Positions 48,661-59,267 of a stretch of 64,000 bases of DNA are shown in pieces; position 1 is the first letter of the stretch, and each line of letters starts with the position of its first letter. The position numbers and the translations under genes were made by a program. This stretch comes from Aurelia coerulea (Eukaryota; Cnidaria; Scyphozoa; Semaeostomeae; Ulmaridae), in NCBI GenBank assembly GCA_039566865.1, contig CM076962.1:9666743-9730742 (forward strand), in the 5' to 3' direction. Below the pieces are notes generated by a model. That model ran no database searches. It was given only the letters and a program-made list of their open reading frames with translations, and was not told where the DNA came from.

Positions 48661-49322
48661 CTAAACTGGTCGATTAAGATATACTGGCTTGCCCTTTGCA
48701 ACTAATCTGACTTTTGCACCTCTCGCATGGCCATCTTTTCCAACTATCAGTTCTTCCACAACTCCTACCTTCCAGTTGCATCTACTAACATGCTCTTCAT
48801 ACACCAAAACTGGGTCTCCAACTTTCACTACTCGACCATTTATCGGTCTATTTCCTTTCTGATACTCTCTAAGATCAGCTAAATACTCCTTTCTCCAACG
48901 ATTCCAAAAATGCTCCTTTTTACGAGCTAAATATCTGAATCTTTTCAACAACTTACTGTCTGTGATGTCATCTTCTACAGTATGATCAGGAATAAATATA
49001 AGCCTCCTCCCACAAATGAGATGTGCTGGGGTTAACACTTCACTTTCCACTTCATCATACTCATACGTTAAAGGCCTGGAATTCAATGTTCCCTCTACTT
49101 CCACAAGGATTGTTTGTAGCTCTTCAAATGTCATTCTTGCATTACTCAAAACCTTTCTCAAACACCTCTTCATTGTCCCTATCATACGTTCGTACGCCGC
49201 CCCCCACCAGGGAGCCTTACTTAGATTGAATCTCCATGATATCCCCTGCTGTGCTATGTACCCCCATAAATCCTTGATCTTTATACAATTTCTTTAACAA
49301 TACTTTTGCAGCCTTAAATGTC
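48661..49322 (-). pseudogene. BEL integrase C-terminal half and DUF5641-type domain
   Basis: 49185-48661 is one frame holding ERMIGTMKRCLRKVL, where E is the third acidic residue of the DDE core. LNSRPLTYEYDE and TPAHLICGRRL follow. The C-terminal VKVGDPVLVYEEHVSRCNWK and GKDGHARGAKVRLVAKG are typical of the DUF5641 domain at the end of BEL/Pao polyproteins. The stretch 49322-49186 continues from the first integrase half but changes frame around 49250. Confidence 0.85.
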
Positions 49323-49949
49323 TTAGCATGGTGTTCCTCTTCTGGCTGCAAATCTTCTCAAACAATTTAAGAAGACCTGAACAGTCATATTTGATACTAA
49401 CTCCAAATGTACGGCTCTTGTCACACAGCATGCAAAGATAACAATGTAAACTTTTTGCATCACACCCTTTCTTTCTTTCACATAAAGAGGTCCTGCGAAA
49501 TCTACACCTACATTTGAAAAGGCTGGTGCCTCTTGCACTCGAAAATCAGGTAGATCTGCAACAGGTGGCGTTTCAAAGGCTTTACCTTGCACTCTCTTAC
49601 ACACAATACAATCTCTTAAGATGTTTTTCACAGTCTGTCTTCCCCTCGGCACCCAAAACTTAGATCTTACTTCTGCCAAAGTTGATCTTAGGCCACTATG
49701 ATGAACACGCTTATGACAATCTTCAACAATCAACTTTGTAAGATGATGCTGCCTGGGAATTATTATTGGTTGTCTAGCATCAAAACACAAATCAGAATTT
49801 CCCAGTCTACCCTTACATTTTAGGAGCCCATTATACTCAACTATCTGCAGATCTTTTGCGAGCACTTTATAATTGCTCTGTTCTTTCAACTTTCCTTGCA
49901 CATCAAGGATCCACAATCTTTCAGCATTCGCAATTTCGTCTCTTGTCAA
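49323..49949 (-). pseudogene. BEL integrase N-terminal half
   Basis: The frame contains an HHCC zinc-binding segment (CHKRVHHSGLRSTLAEVR, then CIVCKRVQG). The first catalytic Asp of the integrase core lies in NVGVDFAGPLYVK, followed by VHLELVSNMTVQVFLNCLRR. It terminates at RRGTPC just before the second catalytic Asp, through a frameshift, and the next block continues in another frame. Confidence 0.9.
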
Positions 49950-49987
49950 CTCTCCTTTAGTTACAAGGACTCCCCTTCGCTTAGCCT

Positions 49988-50515
49988 TTAATTAGAAACA
50001 AACCTTTTAACCCATGCTGTCACACGATACAAGTGCTGTATGCTACTAAATGCTTCAACATTCATAACTTTCCCAACTGAAGCACTCACTTTCTCACTGG
50101 CACTCAATACAACAGATTTTTTCTCTTCTTCACGAGTTTCTACTGTCTCTAAATTTTCTGGTTTTTTGGGCCATTCATCTTTACTTTGAAGCCATTCTGG
50201 GCCTTTCCACCACAACTTTGCCTCACTCAATTCAAAAGCTCCAACACCCCTAGAACCTATATCAGCTGGATTCTCCCCACTCTTACAATAGCCCCAATCA
50301 CTCTTTCTTGTTTTTTTCAAGATTTCATTTACTCGATGTCTAACAAACTGTTTTCATTCACCTTTGTTATTTATCCAACTCAACACAGTTTTACTATCTG
50401 TCCACATTCTCACATACTCCAGTTCTAACTCAGTTTCCAATGCCTTTCTTACAGTATCCATCAATAGAGCTAACGTTCTACCAGCCATAAGTTCTAACCT
50501 AGGGATGGTCTGGGA
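49988..50515 (-). pseudogene. BEL RNase H and linker
   Basis: It holds IPRLELMAGRTLALLMDTV and the RNase H motif MWTDSKTVLSWINNKGE. One in-frame TGA at 50356-50354 follows, then GYCKSGENPADIGSRG. The N-terminal residues before QTIPRLEL in the open frame come from the inserted MITE. A frameshift near 49988 separates it from integrase. Confidence 0.85.
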
Positions 50516-51093
50516 CCCTATTTTGGTTGGGGGGGGGGGGGCAAATTTGCCCCCCCCTAGCAGACTTTTTGTCATAACTCTGTCAGTATGACAATTATGG
50601 CTCAGAAATTTTCTGACTTTTTGCTAATACTTATTGTGCAATGACTCAAGAAGTTTCATAAAAATATTTTGACAAATGAGGGGGAGGGAGACAATTTTCC
50701 GGAACTGACTCTGTCAAAATTGCCAATTCTAAAATATTAATTTTCGCGAAAAAAGCAGAAGATATTTTGAAGGGTAGTGCTATTTGATGTATTCTATCAT
50801 AATCTTCATGTTTGGATGGAAATTGTGCTCCAAATTAAATTTTATCGCATTTTTCCTGATTTAGACCGATTTTGACACTTTTCTTGACCACACAAGGAAA
50901 AATGCTGACACAAGCAATAATGATGGCTAATTTTAGGTTAATTTTTATATTTTCATAAAGTACATGCCTGGGGCTATTAGTACGCCAAATCTGGTTGCTC
51001 TATCTATTTCCAGTCAAAAGTTAGGTAGGGGGGGGGGCTTTTTTGCCCCCCCAACCAAAATAGGACGTGTCAGATAGCCCAACCACTATAGGG
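50516..51093. mobile_element. TTAA-type MITE inserted in BEL pol
   Basis: The left end is CCCTATTTTGGTTGGGGG. The right end in reverse complement is CCCTATAGTGGTTGGG followed by a second end-like copy CCTATTTTGGTTGGGG. TTAA is intact at 51094-51097, while the left TTAA is reduced to T. The subterminal hairpins are GGGGGGCAAATTTGCCCCCC and GGGGGGGCTTTTTTGCCCCC. It separates KTRVAPVNP from QTIPRLEL, adjacent residues in BEL relatives. Confidence 0.85.
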
Positions 51094-52671
51094 TTAACAG
51101 GTGCAACCCGGGTTTTCGACGTTAACAGGGTTACAGTGACCTCCTCTGGAGACTCACAAACAAAGGATATAACTGCACAATAAGCTTTTAAACTGGCATC
51201 CGCAAATCCATGCAAGCTATATTTTGCTGACTCACTTTTCATTCCATGAACACATCTCGGGATACTTATTTGCTGAACTCTCTTTAATTGTCTCACCCAT
51301 GCTTCCCACTGCTTCCTTTCGTCTCCACTTACCTCTTCATCCCATGATCTCTTCTCTACACACAATTGCTGGAATAACACTTTTAAACTCACAACTATGG
51401 GACTAACTATGCCTAATGGATCATAAAGGCTTGCCAGAATACTCAAGATATTTCTTTTTGTTGGAGTCAAAGCCTCGCATTTTGCTACAATGTTTCCAAA
51501 CCCAGATAAAAATTGGTTTGTCTCACATTTCCACTGTATTCCTAACACTTTCTCCATAGCTGGATCTTTCTGTACATTCCCTAGGGAAACCATAGCATAT
51601 GTCTCGTCATCTTCCAACTCTCTCTTGCTTTCTCTGCTTTTCTCACATTCTACGATCTTTTCTCTAACCTGATGATCATTCGTTAGCCATTTTCTTAGTC
51701 GAAACCCTCCTTCAGACATTCTAGACGTTGCAAGGTCATACAATTTCAAAGTACCTTCTCGAGTTTGATTACCCCCTACAAGATCATCGACAAATAGGCT
51801 TCTTTTCATTATGCCTACAAATTCCGGATCAACATTGTGAAACTTGTCCAGGTGAAATTGAACTGTAGCATTTAATAAGAACGGTGAGGAATTTACCCCG
51901 AATGCAACACGGCATAATCTATACTCCACTGGTTGAATCACTTTTGAATTTATATCTTCAACCCAAATAAATCTAAGACAATCTCTATCCCGTTCTTCTA
52001 CCTCTACATTCAAGAATGCCTTCTCTATGTCTCCCACTAGCGCAATTCTCTTCTCTCGGAATCTAATCAGTATATTATCAAACAAAAGTGGAGTTAATGC
52101 TGGGCCTACATGGAGACAATCGTTCAATGACACACCTCCCTTTTCCTTTGACGAAGCATCAAAAACCATCCTAACTTTCGTTGTTTTTGCATCCTTTCGA
52201 ACAACCGGGTGGTTTGGGAGATAATGAATTTTATCTGATTTTTCAAGTTCACACACTCTTTCTATCACCCCTCTGTCTAACTGTTCTTTAATTATACGAT
52301 CACACTCTTGTAATATTTCAGGTTCCTGTCTCAATTTACTCACCTGTCCTTTCAATCTTTTTAAACTATTCCAATAATTTGATGGGAGTTTATCATGACC
52401 TTCCTTCCAAGGCAATCCTACCTTATACCTTTCTCTGTTAAATGAGATATTATCTTTTAAGGCCTCGTGTACCTCATTCTCCTCCCGTATTCCAACTGTT
52501 TCCAAGCTTCTTCACACTTTTTCCAACTCTCTTTCTTCTTCTTTCTTACCATGATTTTCATCCTTTATCACTTCACTACCAACCAAATTCACATTCATTT
52601 CACTTCTCACTCTCTCCCCCCTTAAGGGACCAGAGAGCACCCAACCTAATCTGGTTTCTACAGCAACTGGG
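51094..52671 (-). pseudogene. BEL reverse transcriptase
   Basis: The main frame (52505-51094) includes NYWNSLKRLKGQ, KVRMVFDASSKEKGGVSLND, ALVGDIEKAFLNVEVEERDR and the catalytic box KRSLFVDDLVGG. Downstream are LGIQWKCETNQF and the connection domain ILASLYDPLGIVSP. FVDD in place of YVDD is common in BEL/Pao. The upstream piece (52671-52506, with ETRLGWVLSGPLRGERV) is joined by an in-frame TGA near 52511 and separated from the protease frame by a slip in a C-run at 52681-52688. The last 24 residues of the open frame are MITE sequence. Confidence 0.92.
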
Positions 52672-53409
52672 TCATACTGCCCCCCCCCTTATAGTTCTGT
52701 CTCCTTGGAAACACCAGAGGTAATCCGAGCCTATAAGAACTTCCACTTCTAAAATATCTGCATTTATACATACATCAGAAAACCACACCCCTTTAAAGTG
52801 TTTATACTGCATCTTTCTCACTTCTATATGCTCATTTCTGATACTAGATATGCTTGGAACAAAATATGCTTCAATTTTAGTCCCTTCCCCATCATTTACA
52901 GGGCACAATTCAAACTGAAATACTTCCTTTGACCCCTTAATGGTCCCATCCTGCCCGAAAGTACTTATTTCAATGGTCTCCTTTCTAATGGGCTGTAATC
53001 CTGACACAACTCTTGGAGTAACAAAAGATCTCTGACTGCCTGTATCAAACAGAACTATAACTCTCACTGCACTACCTAGGCCTGCACATTTCACTAAAGC
53101 TTGCGCTGTCTGCAAAGCTATGCTACACTCTGTCCCTACAAGATGAATTGGACTCGTGCTAGTCCCCGTAGGGCCTGCTGATTCCCCAGGGTTGTCACAT
53201 AGAGAAATATGATGTTTCCCCTTACAACGTGCGCAAGAAAAATTTGAATTACATTTCCAAAAAACGTGACCCTTTCGCATACACAAATAGCAACGACCAT
53301 ACTTACGAGCCAGCCGTTTTCTCTGTTCTATAGATGTAATTTTGTTACAATCGTGATGTTCATGATTTCCTTTACAAAATGCACAAAATAGGTTTTTCGT
53401 TTTAGTCAC
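52672..53409 (-). CDS. BEL zinc knuckles and aspartic protease (DUF1758-type)
   Basis: 245 residues. CAFCKGNHEHHDCNKI, CYLCMRKGHVFWKC and CARCKGKHHISLC are three zinc-knuckle-like Cys/His clusters. VIVLFDTGSQRSFVTPRVV is the retropepsin DTGS active site. VLIGSDYLW matches the later protease loop. It overlaps the gag frame by 8 bases in another phase, so expression would need frameshifting or the break is mutational. Confidence 0.88.
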   Translation of the reverse strand: MTKTKNLFCAFCKGNHEHHDCNKITSIEQRKRLARKYGRCYLCMRKGHVFWKCNSNFSCARCKGKHHISLCDNPGESAGPTGTSTSPIHLVGTECSIALQTAQALVKCAGLGSAVRVIVLFDTGSQRSFVTPRVVSGLQPIRKETIEISTFGQDGTIKGSKEVFQFELCPVNDGEGTKIEAYFVPSISSIRNEHIEVRKMQYKHFKGVWFSDVCINADILEVEVLIGSDYLWCFQGDRTIRGGAV

Positions 53410-54334
53410 AAGTGTGCTGGCCGTCGCTTGGCTTAGCGGCAGCAGCTACATCGTCTCTCTTTCCGTGATAATCGAGCCTAACGTTTTTCTTCTCCACTCG
53501 TCCATACTCTTCTCTCAGTTCTAATTCAATCCGAATCTGTTCTAGCATTTCATCTACTTTCCAGTTCAAGTAATCTCTTCCGCGCGTAATCTGCAAGCGA
53601 ATTCCCTCAGGCAATTTCTTAATGATTCCTGGAACAACAATGCTTTCATAACTTACTGGATTCACGTCCAAAGCTTCTAGCGCCCTGTGATTACATTCCA
53701 CCACGTCGTATAGTTTCCTGAGCCTCACAATGTCCCATTCGTTAAAAACAGGCTGCAAGCTCAACAGTGCATCAACATGCGCTTGATATATTACCGACTT
53801 TCTTCCGAACCTTTTCTGCAATGCTTCTATTGCCAATCCATAATTTGCAGCAGTCGTACGAAATCCTGTGATGCTTGATTTTGCTGCACCTGACACGTAA
53901 CGACGCAAATATGCAAATTTATCAGCATCCGAAATGCCCCCATTATCATGAACCGCACTTTGGAACGTGTCCCAAAATTCCTGCCATTGTTCTGGCCTTC
54001 CCGTAAAAGTTGGCATCTCTAACTTGGGCAATTTTGCTTGAACTTTGCTCCTCGTATTCGACTGAGAAGTTTCCACAACCACTGCCGATGCAGTGTTCAT
54101 TTCAAGATATTTTTCTATGCCAACCAATGCCGCTGTCATTCCAATCTCATACCACCAGACTCCTGTATTTCCAAAAATATCTTCTGTCAACAAATCCAGA
54201 ATTTTCTCGTCCAGTCCTTCCAATCTATTCAACTGATCGACCAAACTTGCCTTCAGTTGAAGAGCCAAATCTACGTTCCTTTGAGTCGAATCAGTTGTCA
54301 GCAATGTTTCCGTTCTCTTCAAGGTCTCCGTCAC
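53402..54334 (-). CDS. BEL gag (DUF1759-type)
   Basis: 310 residues. LPKLEMPTFTGRPEQWQEFW, then DTFQSAVHDN and FAYLRRYVSGAAKSSITGF, are the hallmark of the BEL/Pao gag domain. ALQKRFGRKSVIYQAHVDAL follows. The start MTETLKRTETLLTTDS is 145 bases from the primer-binding site. The frame is intact. An opposite-strand frame at 54010-54549 is only its shadow. Confidence 0.88.
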   Translation of the reverse strand: MTETLKRTETLLTTDSTQRNVDLALQLKASLVDQLNRLEGLDEKILDLLTEDIFGNTGVWWYEIGMTAALVGIEKYLEMNTASAVVVETSQSNTRSKVQAKLPKLEMPTFTGRPEQWQEFWDTFQSAVHDNGGISDADKFAYLRRYVSGAAKSSITGFRTTAANYGLAIEALQKRFGRKSVIYQAHVDALLSLQPVFNEWDIVRLRKLYDVVECNHRALEALDVNPVSYESIVVPGIIKKLPEGIRLQITRGRDYLNWKVDEMLEQIRIELELREEYGRVEKKNVRLDYHGKRDDVAAAAKPSDGQHTCD

Positions 54335-54477
54335 AAAAAGCCTATGTCCCTTTCGTTTCTAAACATTTTTCTTCAAGTCAGCCATGTCTTTTCCCTGCAC
54401 TGGCTGTGATTCAGTTGTTTTCAAATCGTTTTATCCAGTTCCAATCTGCAATCTATCCGCTCGTGTGTGACCATCTA

Positions 54478-54494
54478 TCCGGCTCGGTGGACCA
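54478..54494 (-). promoter_or_regulatory. Primer-binding site of the BEL element
   Basis: On the coding strand the LTR is followed by four bases (TAGA) and TGGTCCACCGAGCCGGA. This is complementary to a tRNA 3' end and close to that of animal tRNA-Tyr, with two mismatches by memory. Confidence 0.6.
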
Positions 54495-54498
54495 TCTA

Positions 54499-54829
54499 TG
54501 TGGAAACGTCAATCCACCTGCTGCTAATACCACACCAGTGCAGGAGTAACACAGAGACTAGGCTTGTTCTAAATAGAGGACTGTATCATTCTAACTTCGA
54601 CAAATCCGTTCTCAGACAAAACGTATGGCCGCTCACGGCCCGATCTAGCTCAAAAGAGATAGAGTAAACAACTGCACGCCCCTATAACATAGTCGTGCCA
54701 AAAACAAATACGCAAGCAGTCACATGCATCTACAATGAACCAATAAACGTTTTAATTACGTACCAATTTATCACTTACGTTTATACATGTATCCCAGTAA
54801 ATTTTCAAAACTACAATGGGCCTCCACAA
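54499..54829 (-). repeat. 5' LTR of the BEL element
   Basis: 331 bp, bounded by TGTGG and CCACA. It holds the promoter for minus-strand transcription; no TATA box was assigned with confidence. Confidence 0.95.
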
Positions 54830-54854
54830 AAGGTTTCCAAATTACAATCGTAAG

Positions 54855-55375
54855 ATCTCAAAACTTGATATAATTTCCATTCAAAAAAGATGTTGGGCGA
54901 GAAACTATTATATTCCCCATGGGCTGAATTTACACGTCTTTATTCATAGAAAACACTTCGATCAGTCCTTGGTTGTAAACTTTTGGGAGAAATTGCGCCG
55001 TATAAAAATCCTGTAAAGAAGGTTTTCGGTATTTATGATCCACGAAGCCCTTCTTTATTAACTCAGCTTAGAGTAGGGTTGAGCAAACTGAATTTTCACA
55101 AATTCAGACATAATTTTAGTGACACAATCAACCCGATGTGTCCAATCAACGACGGTCCTGAGGATACGGAACACTACATATTGTTGTGCACTTCTTTTGA
55201 AGAACAAATACGTGACCTCCTCGCTGGTGTCCTTCCGGTGCTGCGCTGTTCCAAATCCTGTCCTTTTACAGATTCTTTTGTACGGTGATAAACCGTTGCC
55301 ATTTGAAGTAAATAACATCATCCTAAAATCAACTATCTTGTATATTTCAAGAACAGAACGCTTCGTATAATATCA
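54855..55375 (+). pseudogene. LINE 3' fragment (jockey-like C-terminal domain)
   Basis: The plus-strand frame contains NPVKKVFGIYDPRSPSLLTQ, LRVGLSKLNFHKFRHNF and MCPINDGPEDTEHYILLC, the same C-terminal domain as the LINEs at 44820 and 56929. A frame change near 55250 precedes ILLYGDKPLPFEVN. The BEL element lies immediately upstream. The 5' part of this LINE is not found left of BEL, so it was probably truncated already. Confidence 0.8.
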
Positions 55376-55914
55376 TGCTCCTCTTCATTAAATATCCCTA
55401 AATCTTGTGCCTAACGGCCTGACCTACTTATTTGTAATTAGAAAGTATTGTAAAATGTAATATGTATTATATTTATGTCTCCTTTAAGGTAAACATTTTT
55501 TTTTCTTTTTTATAGTTACGTGTAGTTTTAGCAATTATTTTTCTCTCTGGTAGTTACGTGCAGTGGTATGTTCGTATTTCCTGTTTTATGTTGCCATGAG
55601 GTAGACGTAGTTTTCGCTCCAATTGGTATTGTATTAGTAGTAGGGTATGGTATTTTGTAAGTAGCGTTGAAAGTAATATGTATTGTAAGTTATTAAATGA
55701 TGTATAAAAAAAACTTCAAATCTTGCTGCTGTTGGTAACTTCACATTATCCAGAAATGCCAGAAAAGAATAATTGTGATTGTCATTGGCGTCATCATTAT
55801 GATTTAACGATTGAGGAATTAATTATGATTGAGGAACCAGATAAATCGACAGGCCTATCAGGAGAAATACCAGATTGTTGCAACTTTTCATCTTTCGCGA
55901 GTTCTTCCTCCTTT
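55376..55914. other. No gene; probable LINE 3' UTR, then unassigned sequence
   Basis: AT-rich, with a CAAATTGGTATTGTATTAG block and TGTATTGTAAGTTATTAAAT typical of LINE tails. The frame at 55723-56019 overlaps the MITE relative and has no domain. Confidence 0.4.
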
Positions 55915-56152
55915 CTTTCACCTCCATTTCAGGACGTCTTTTTGAAAAACAAGTCAGTTAGGGGCGTCTGGTTTCATCTTTCGCACAAACTTGAACTTCA
56001 AGAGCTTGTAACTCCTTGAATTCTTAGCGAATTCGCAAGATTTTGGCGTTTTGAAATCCTAGGAACAGGATATCTAACCAGGAGCCTGTAACTGTTATCG
56101 TAATTTGTTAACATTTAATCAAACGTTGAACAATCTTCTGAGACACCCTGTA
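55915..56152. mobile_element. Mariner-type MITE relative inserted in a LINE
   Basis: It matches the right half of the MITE at 32691-33419 (ACGTCTTTTTG, AACAAGTCAGT and GGGGCGTCTGGTTTCA blocks) and ends TGAGACACCCTGTA at a TA inside the LINE word DDCILYT. Confidence 0.7.
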
Positions 56153-56466
56153 TATAGAATGCAGTCATCAGCAAAAAGGCGTACTTGTGATTTTACTTTT
56201 GTTGACAAGTCATTGATGTAGGTGTAAAAGAGAATTCCTCCTGATATCGAACCTTGGGGGAATCCTGATGTAACATTTACTTCATCAGATTTTTCTCCTC
56301 CAATAACTACCCTCTGAGTGCGATTTGAAAGGAATGAGCAGACCCAGTCATTTAAATAAACTCGGAACCCATAGTGATCTAATTTTGCGAGCAATCGTTT
56401 ATGAGGCACTTTATAAAACGCTTTCTGAAAGTCAAGTAGCATGACATCTGCTTTTTTTCTTCTTGA
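56153..56466 (-). pseudogene. Downstream half of the host LINE (LINE-1) that received LINE-2
   Basis: The frame reads KADVMLLDFQKAFYKVPHKR, then FLSNRTQRVVIGGEKSDEVN, PQGSISGGILFYTYINDLST and VRLFADDCILYT, which is a CR1/jockey-like RT core. It continues the fragment at 62107-62293, from which it is split by a whole LINE insertion. Confidence 0.85.
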
Positions 56467-56928
56467 TATATTCAAATATTAAATCTTGCAATATATTTTA
56501 CATTCTACTATACCTAATTCTAATTACTATACGACACAACAGGAACGATACCATGGGGAGCGAAAGACAATGACTACCTCATGGCCAATATCTAAAAACA
56601 TGAAACATTAAACTGTATACAGTCACACTACGAACATTTATTAATTAAAAGATACTATACTAGATTCTGTTTCACACCAGATGCCAGGCACTCCACTCAC
56701 CCCAACCAACAACAAACGAGCCACGCCCGCAGCATCAACATACCCATCGCAACCGCGATGAATTTATTGATGTCACGAGCGCAACTCATCCGTCACCGGC
56801 CAAGGCAAGCAAAATACCCGACGTCCGATGCGAAACAGAATTTACAAGGAAAAGAAACACTAACGATAAGGAACTTAAAATTACGTCCCCCTTGCAGGTA
56901 GCAGCAGCTAATCATTAGTAGCATCATT

Positions 56929-57400
56929 TTATTCAAAGTGTTGTGTTGCATTTATGTATTTTAAAGTTGCCTTAAGAATCTCTGTATTAGAATCAACAGA
57001 AAACCTTTCATTACCATACAGCATTATTTCAAGTAATAGCGCGTTGGAATGATTTGACAAACCGTACGGTTGCAACGTTGCGTTTACACTATCGAGAAGA
57101 TCTCTCCTGTATGCATTGTAAGCATGGCAGTGCAGCAAAAAGTGCTCCGTGTCCTCAACACCGTCATTTGTGGGGCACAGTGGATTCAGTGGGTCTCTAA
57201 AATTGTGTCTAAATTTGTGCAGATTTAGCTTACTGAGAGCAACTCGTAAGTGCGTGAGTATTGCAAGACCTTTTGGGTCGTGAATGCTGTAGACTAGCTT
57301 AGGAAGAGGACGTATAAGAGATAATAGCTTGTTTTTGAAAATGCCAATTGTAGGTGATTCTCTTACTTCGTGGTCAAGCATATTCCATTAAAGCAAACAA
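56929..57400 (-). pseudogene. LINE-2 C-terminal domain
   Basis: After KSSSFYPSCLL comes an in-frame TAA (about 57386). The frame from 57381 then includes LLSLIRPLPKLVYSIHDPKG, THLRVALSKLNLHKFRHNFR and NPLCPTNDGVEDTEHFLLHC, ending with NATQHFE. This C-terminal CCHC-like region follows the RT in the family. Confidence 0.88.
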
Positions 57401-57414
57401 CTAGGGTAAAAGCT

Positions 57415-58480
57415 CGACGACTTTATTCTGCAGGCCAGCAGGTCAAGTAATCTGCGGGTCAAACACGAAAAGCAAACATGCGGGGTCACCACCAGGGCCA
57501 AGGGCTAAGTGGCCTCCAGACATGGCATGAAAAAGCTGGAAATGTATTGCTTATTACGTCAAGCACATCCCGTACCAGTACAACAAATTATCGTTATCTA
57601 ATTGACAGAAATCCCGGGGGGTCTACCTTGGAGAAAAACAACGGGGATGTGCCTGCCAAAAGAAAATTTTATGACCCTGTCCTGGAATAAATGTTTGAAA
57701 ATATAGTACCTGTCCTGGATAATACAAGTGTCTTTTGTGAGTTACCTTAATTTTGCATGTCAAATCTGACCTGTCCTGGGAAAAAAGCTTTAATGAACAT
57801 ACCTGTGCCGGAATAAATACACAAAAGGTATAACCCTGTCCTGGAATTTTCTTCCGAAAATGGGACCCTATTGGCAGGCACATCCCCGGGTGCTCAATGT
57901 ATTAAGTAGACCCCCCGGGACAGAAATAGTCAAGCCAAATCGTATCATCTGCACTCGCGATGAGGATTGCATCAGTCATGATTGCATCTCTATCTCCGAG
58001 TCTTTAGGCAGGAACTAGGCCCCATTAAAATCGAAAACTCTCAAACGATCAAACTTTCGGACGAATTGGAAAGTTGAATGACTATGTTGACTATGACTAT
58101 GAATCATCCAATTCAGTGCAGAAAACTGAGACTCATGTAATCAATCTATACGCCCACCGCATTTCTAGATTGGCTTTGTTCACGATTTGAACAGCAGGAC
58201 ATTCTTTGGCACAAAGCATTTCAATGCCACAAACGAATAAGGATCCCATGGTTGAAAGACATTGAAACAAAAGCTTGTGAAAACATTGGAAAAATATTGT
58301 GATGGTCCAAGGAGAGATCCAAGGGATTGGCCTTTGACCATTTGACGGCCTAAAATACCAAACACAACACATACATCTTTGAATTGGGCCCTTGGCCCTG
58401 ATGGTGACCCGCATGTTTGCTTTCGTGTTTGACCCGCAGATTACTTGACCTGCTGGCCTGCATGCAGAATAAAGTCGTCG
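57415..58480. mobile_element. 1.07-kb TIR element with 9-bp duplication, inside LINE-2
   Basis: Ends CGACGACTTTATTCTGCA are inverted, followed by about 75 bp of further arm (GGCCAGCAGGTCAAGTAATC). The target duplication GTAAAAGCT is exact (57406-57414, 58481-58489). It holds a smaller CCCGGGGGG element and no gene. Confidence 0.88.
57614..57921. mobile_element. CCCGGGGGGTCTAC-ended MITE
   Basis: The left end CCCGGGGGGTCTACCTTGG and right end GTAGACCCCCCGGG are inverted. ACAGAAAT flanks both sides (8 bp). The interior repeats CCTGTCCTGG(A) four or five times, plus TGTGCCTGCCAA arms. Similar CCCGGGGGG MITEs are abundant in cnidarians, as I recall. Confidence 0.8.
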
Positions 58481-58489
58481 GTAAAAGCT

Positions 58490-58609
58490 TGCATTAAAAC
58501 ATGCCGTTCGTGCATTGATTTGGCCAATTGTAGATTGATGGCGCAGGGGATACGACGACTGCCGGAGTGGTGGAATTGGTATCCTTGTATAGTCAGGAGT
58601 GATATTATT
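58490..58609 (-). pseudogene. LINE-2 coding segment between the two transposons
   Basis: Minus-strand coding continues with words like YQFHHSGSRRIPCAINLQLA, corresponding to the PPQRQSRYTLRNQDAIG region in the sister LINE copy at 45 kb. It ends in TACAAGC-like sequence at the GTAAAAGCT duplication. Confidence 0.65.
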
Positions 58610-59267
58610 CGACGGGTGTAATTTACGGAATCCGGAACTACGGAATTTGGGAATCCGGAATCACGGAACTATGGAATTACAGAATTCAGAACTGCGGAAT
58701 TACGGAACTGGGTCACAGGTATAAATTGCGGAACACAAATGTTCTACATAGTTTATGGGCCAATGATGAATATTTCTCGAGATATGATCAGTTAGGGGAA
58801 CATTCAATTTTTGTTGCTTTCAATTTTTAGAGGTATAATCACGTTCCTTAAAATCTTAACTTTACAAAATGAAGGTATGTGTATGTGCTGAATGTCCCCT
58901 GGGGAAAATATTAGGGAAATGCATTTTTACCATATCTTTGAACGATTCTCACCATACAATTTGCCTGCTCCCAAAATGGAGGTCTTCCAAATCCGGTGTT
59001 TTCTCGGAAATCTGCTCTCTCCTTATTTTTGAAAGAAGCTTCAAGACTCGACAAAGGCAGAATACCTTATCAAATAAAATATGGATTTGTTAAATGGTTT
59101 GGTTTCTCATTATTTATTTAATATTCAATGTCCATCCCGGTCCATCCATTGCCGTCAAGTTTCCATTGGTCTCAGGACAGGAATCAATAAAGCATTTGTG
59201 AAAACGATAATTCAACAGCCAATTCACCTAAGCATATGAAATATTTTAAAGATAATTCAGAAATACA

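Larger units (their letters stand above)
48127..54829 (-). mobile_element. Complete BEL/Pao LTR retrotransposon
   Basis: It is bounded by 330/331-bp LTRs starting TGTGG and ending CA, with the 5-bp target duplication AAAGG on both sides (48122-48126, 54830-54834). The coding strand is minus. Gag, zinc knuckles with protease, RT, RNase H, integrase and the C-terminal DUF5641-type domain follow in BEL/Pao order, with no envelope gene. The two LTRs differ at about seven positions and one indel by eye (about 2%), so the insertion is fairly recent. The pol region is nevertheless broken by two or more stops, three or four frameshifts and a MITE, so the copy is dead. Confidence 0.95.

Noticed and set aside
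54010..54549. 179-residue plus-strand open frame
   Set aside because: Antisense shadow of the BEL gag domain and part of the LTR.
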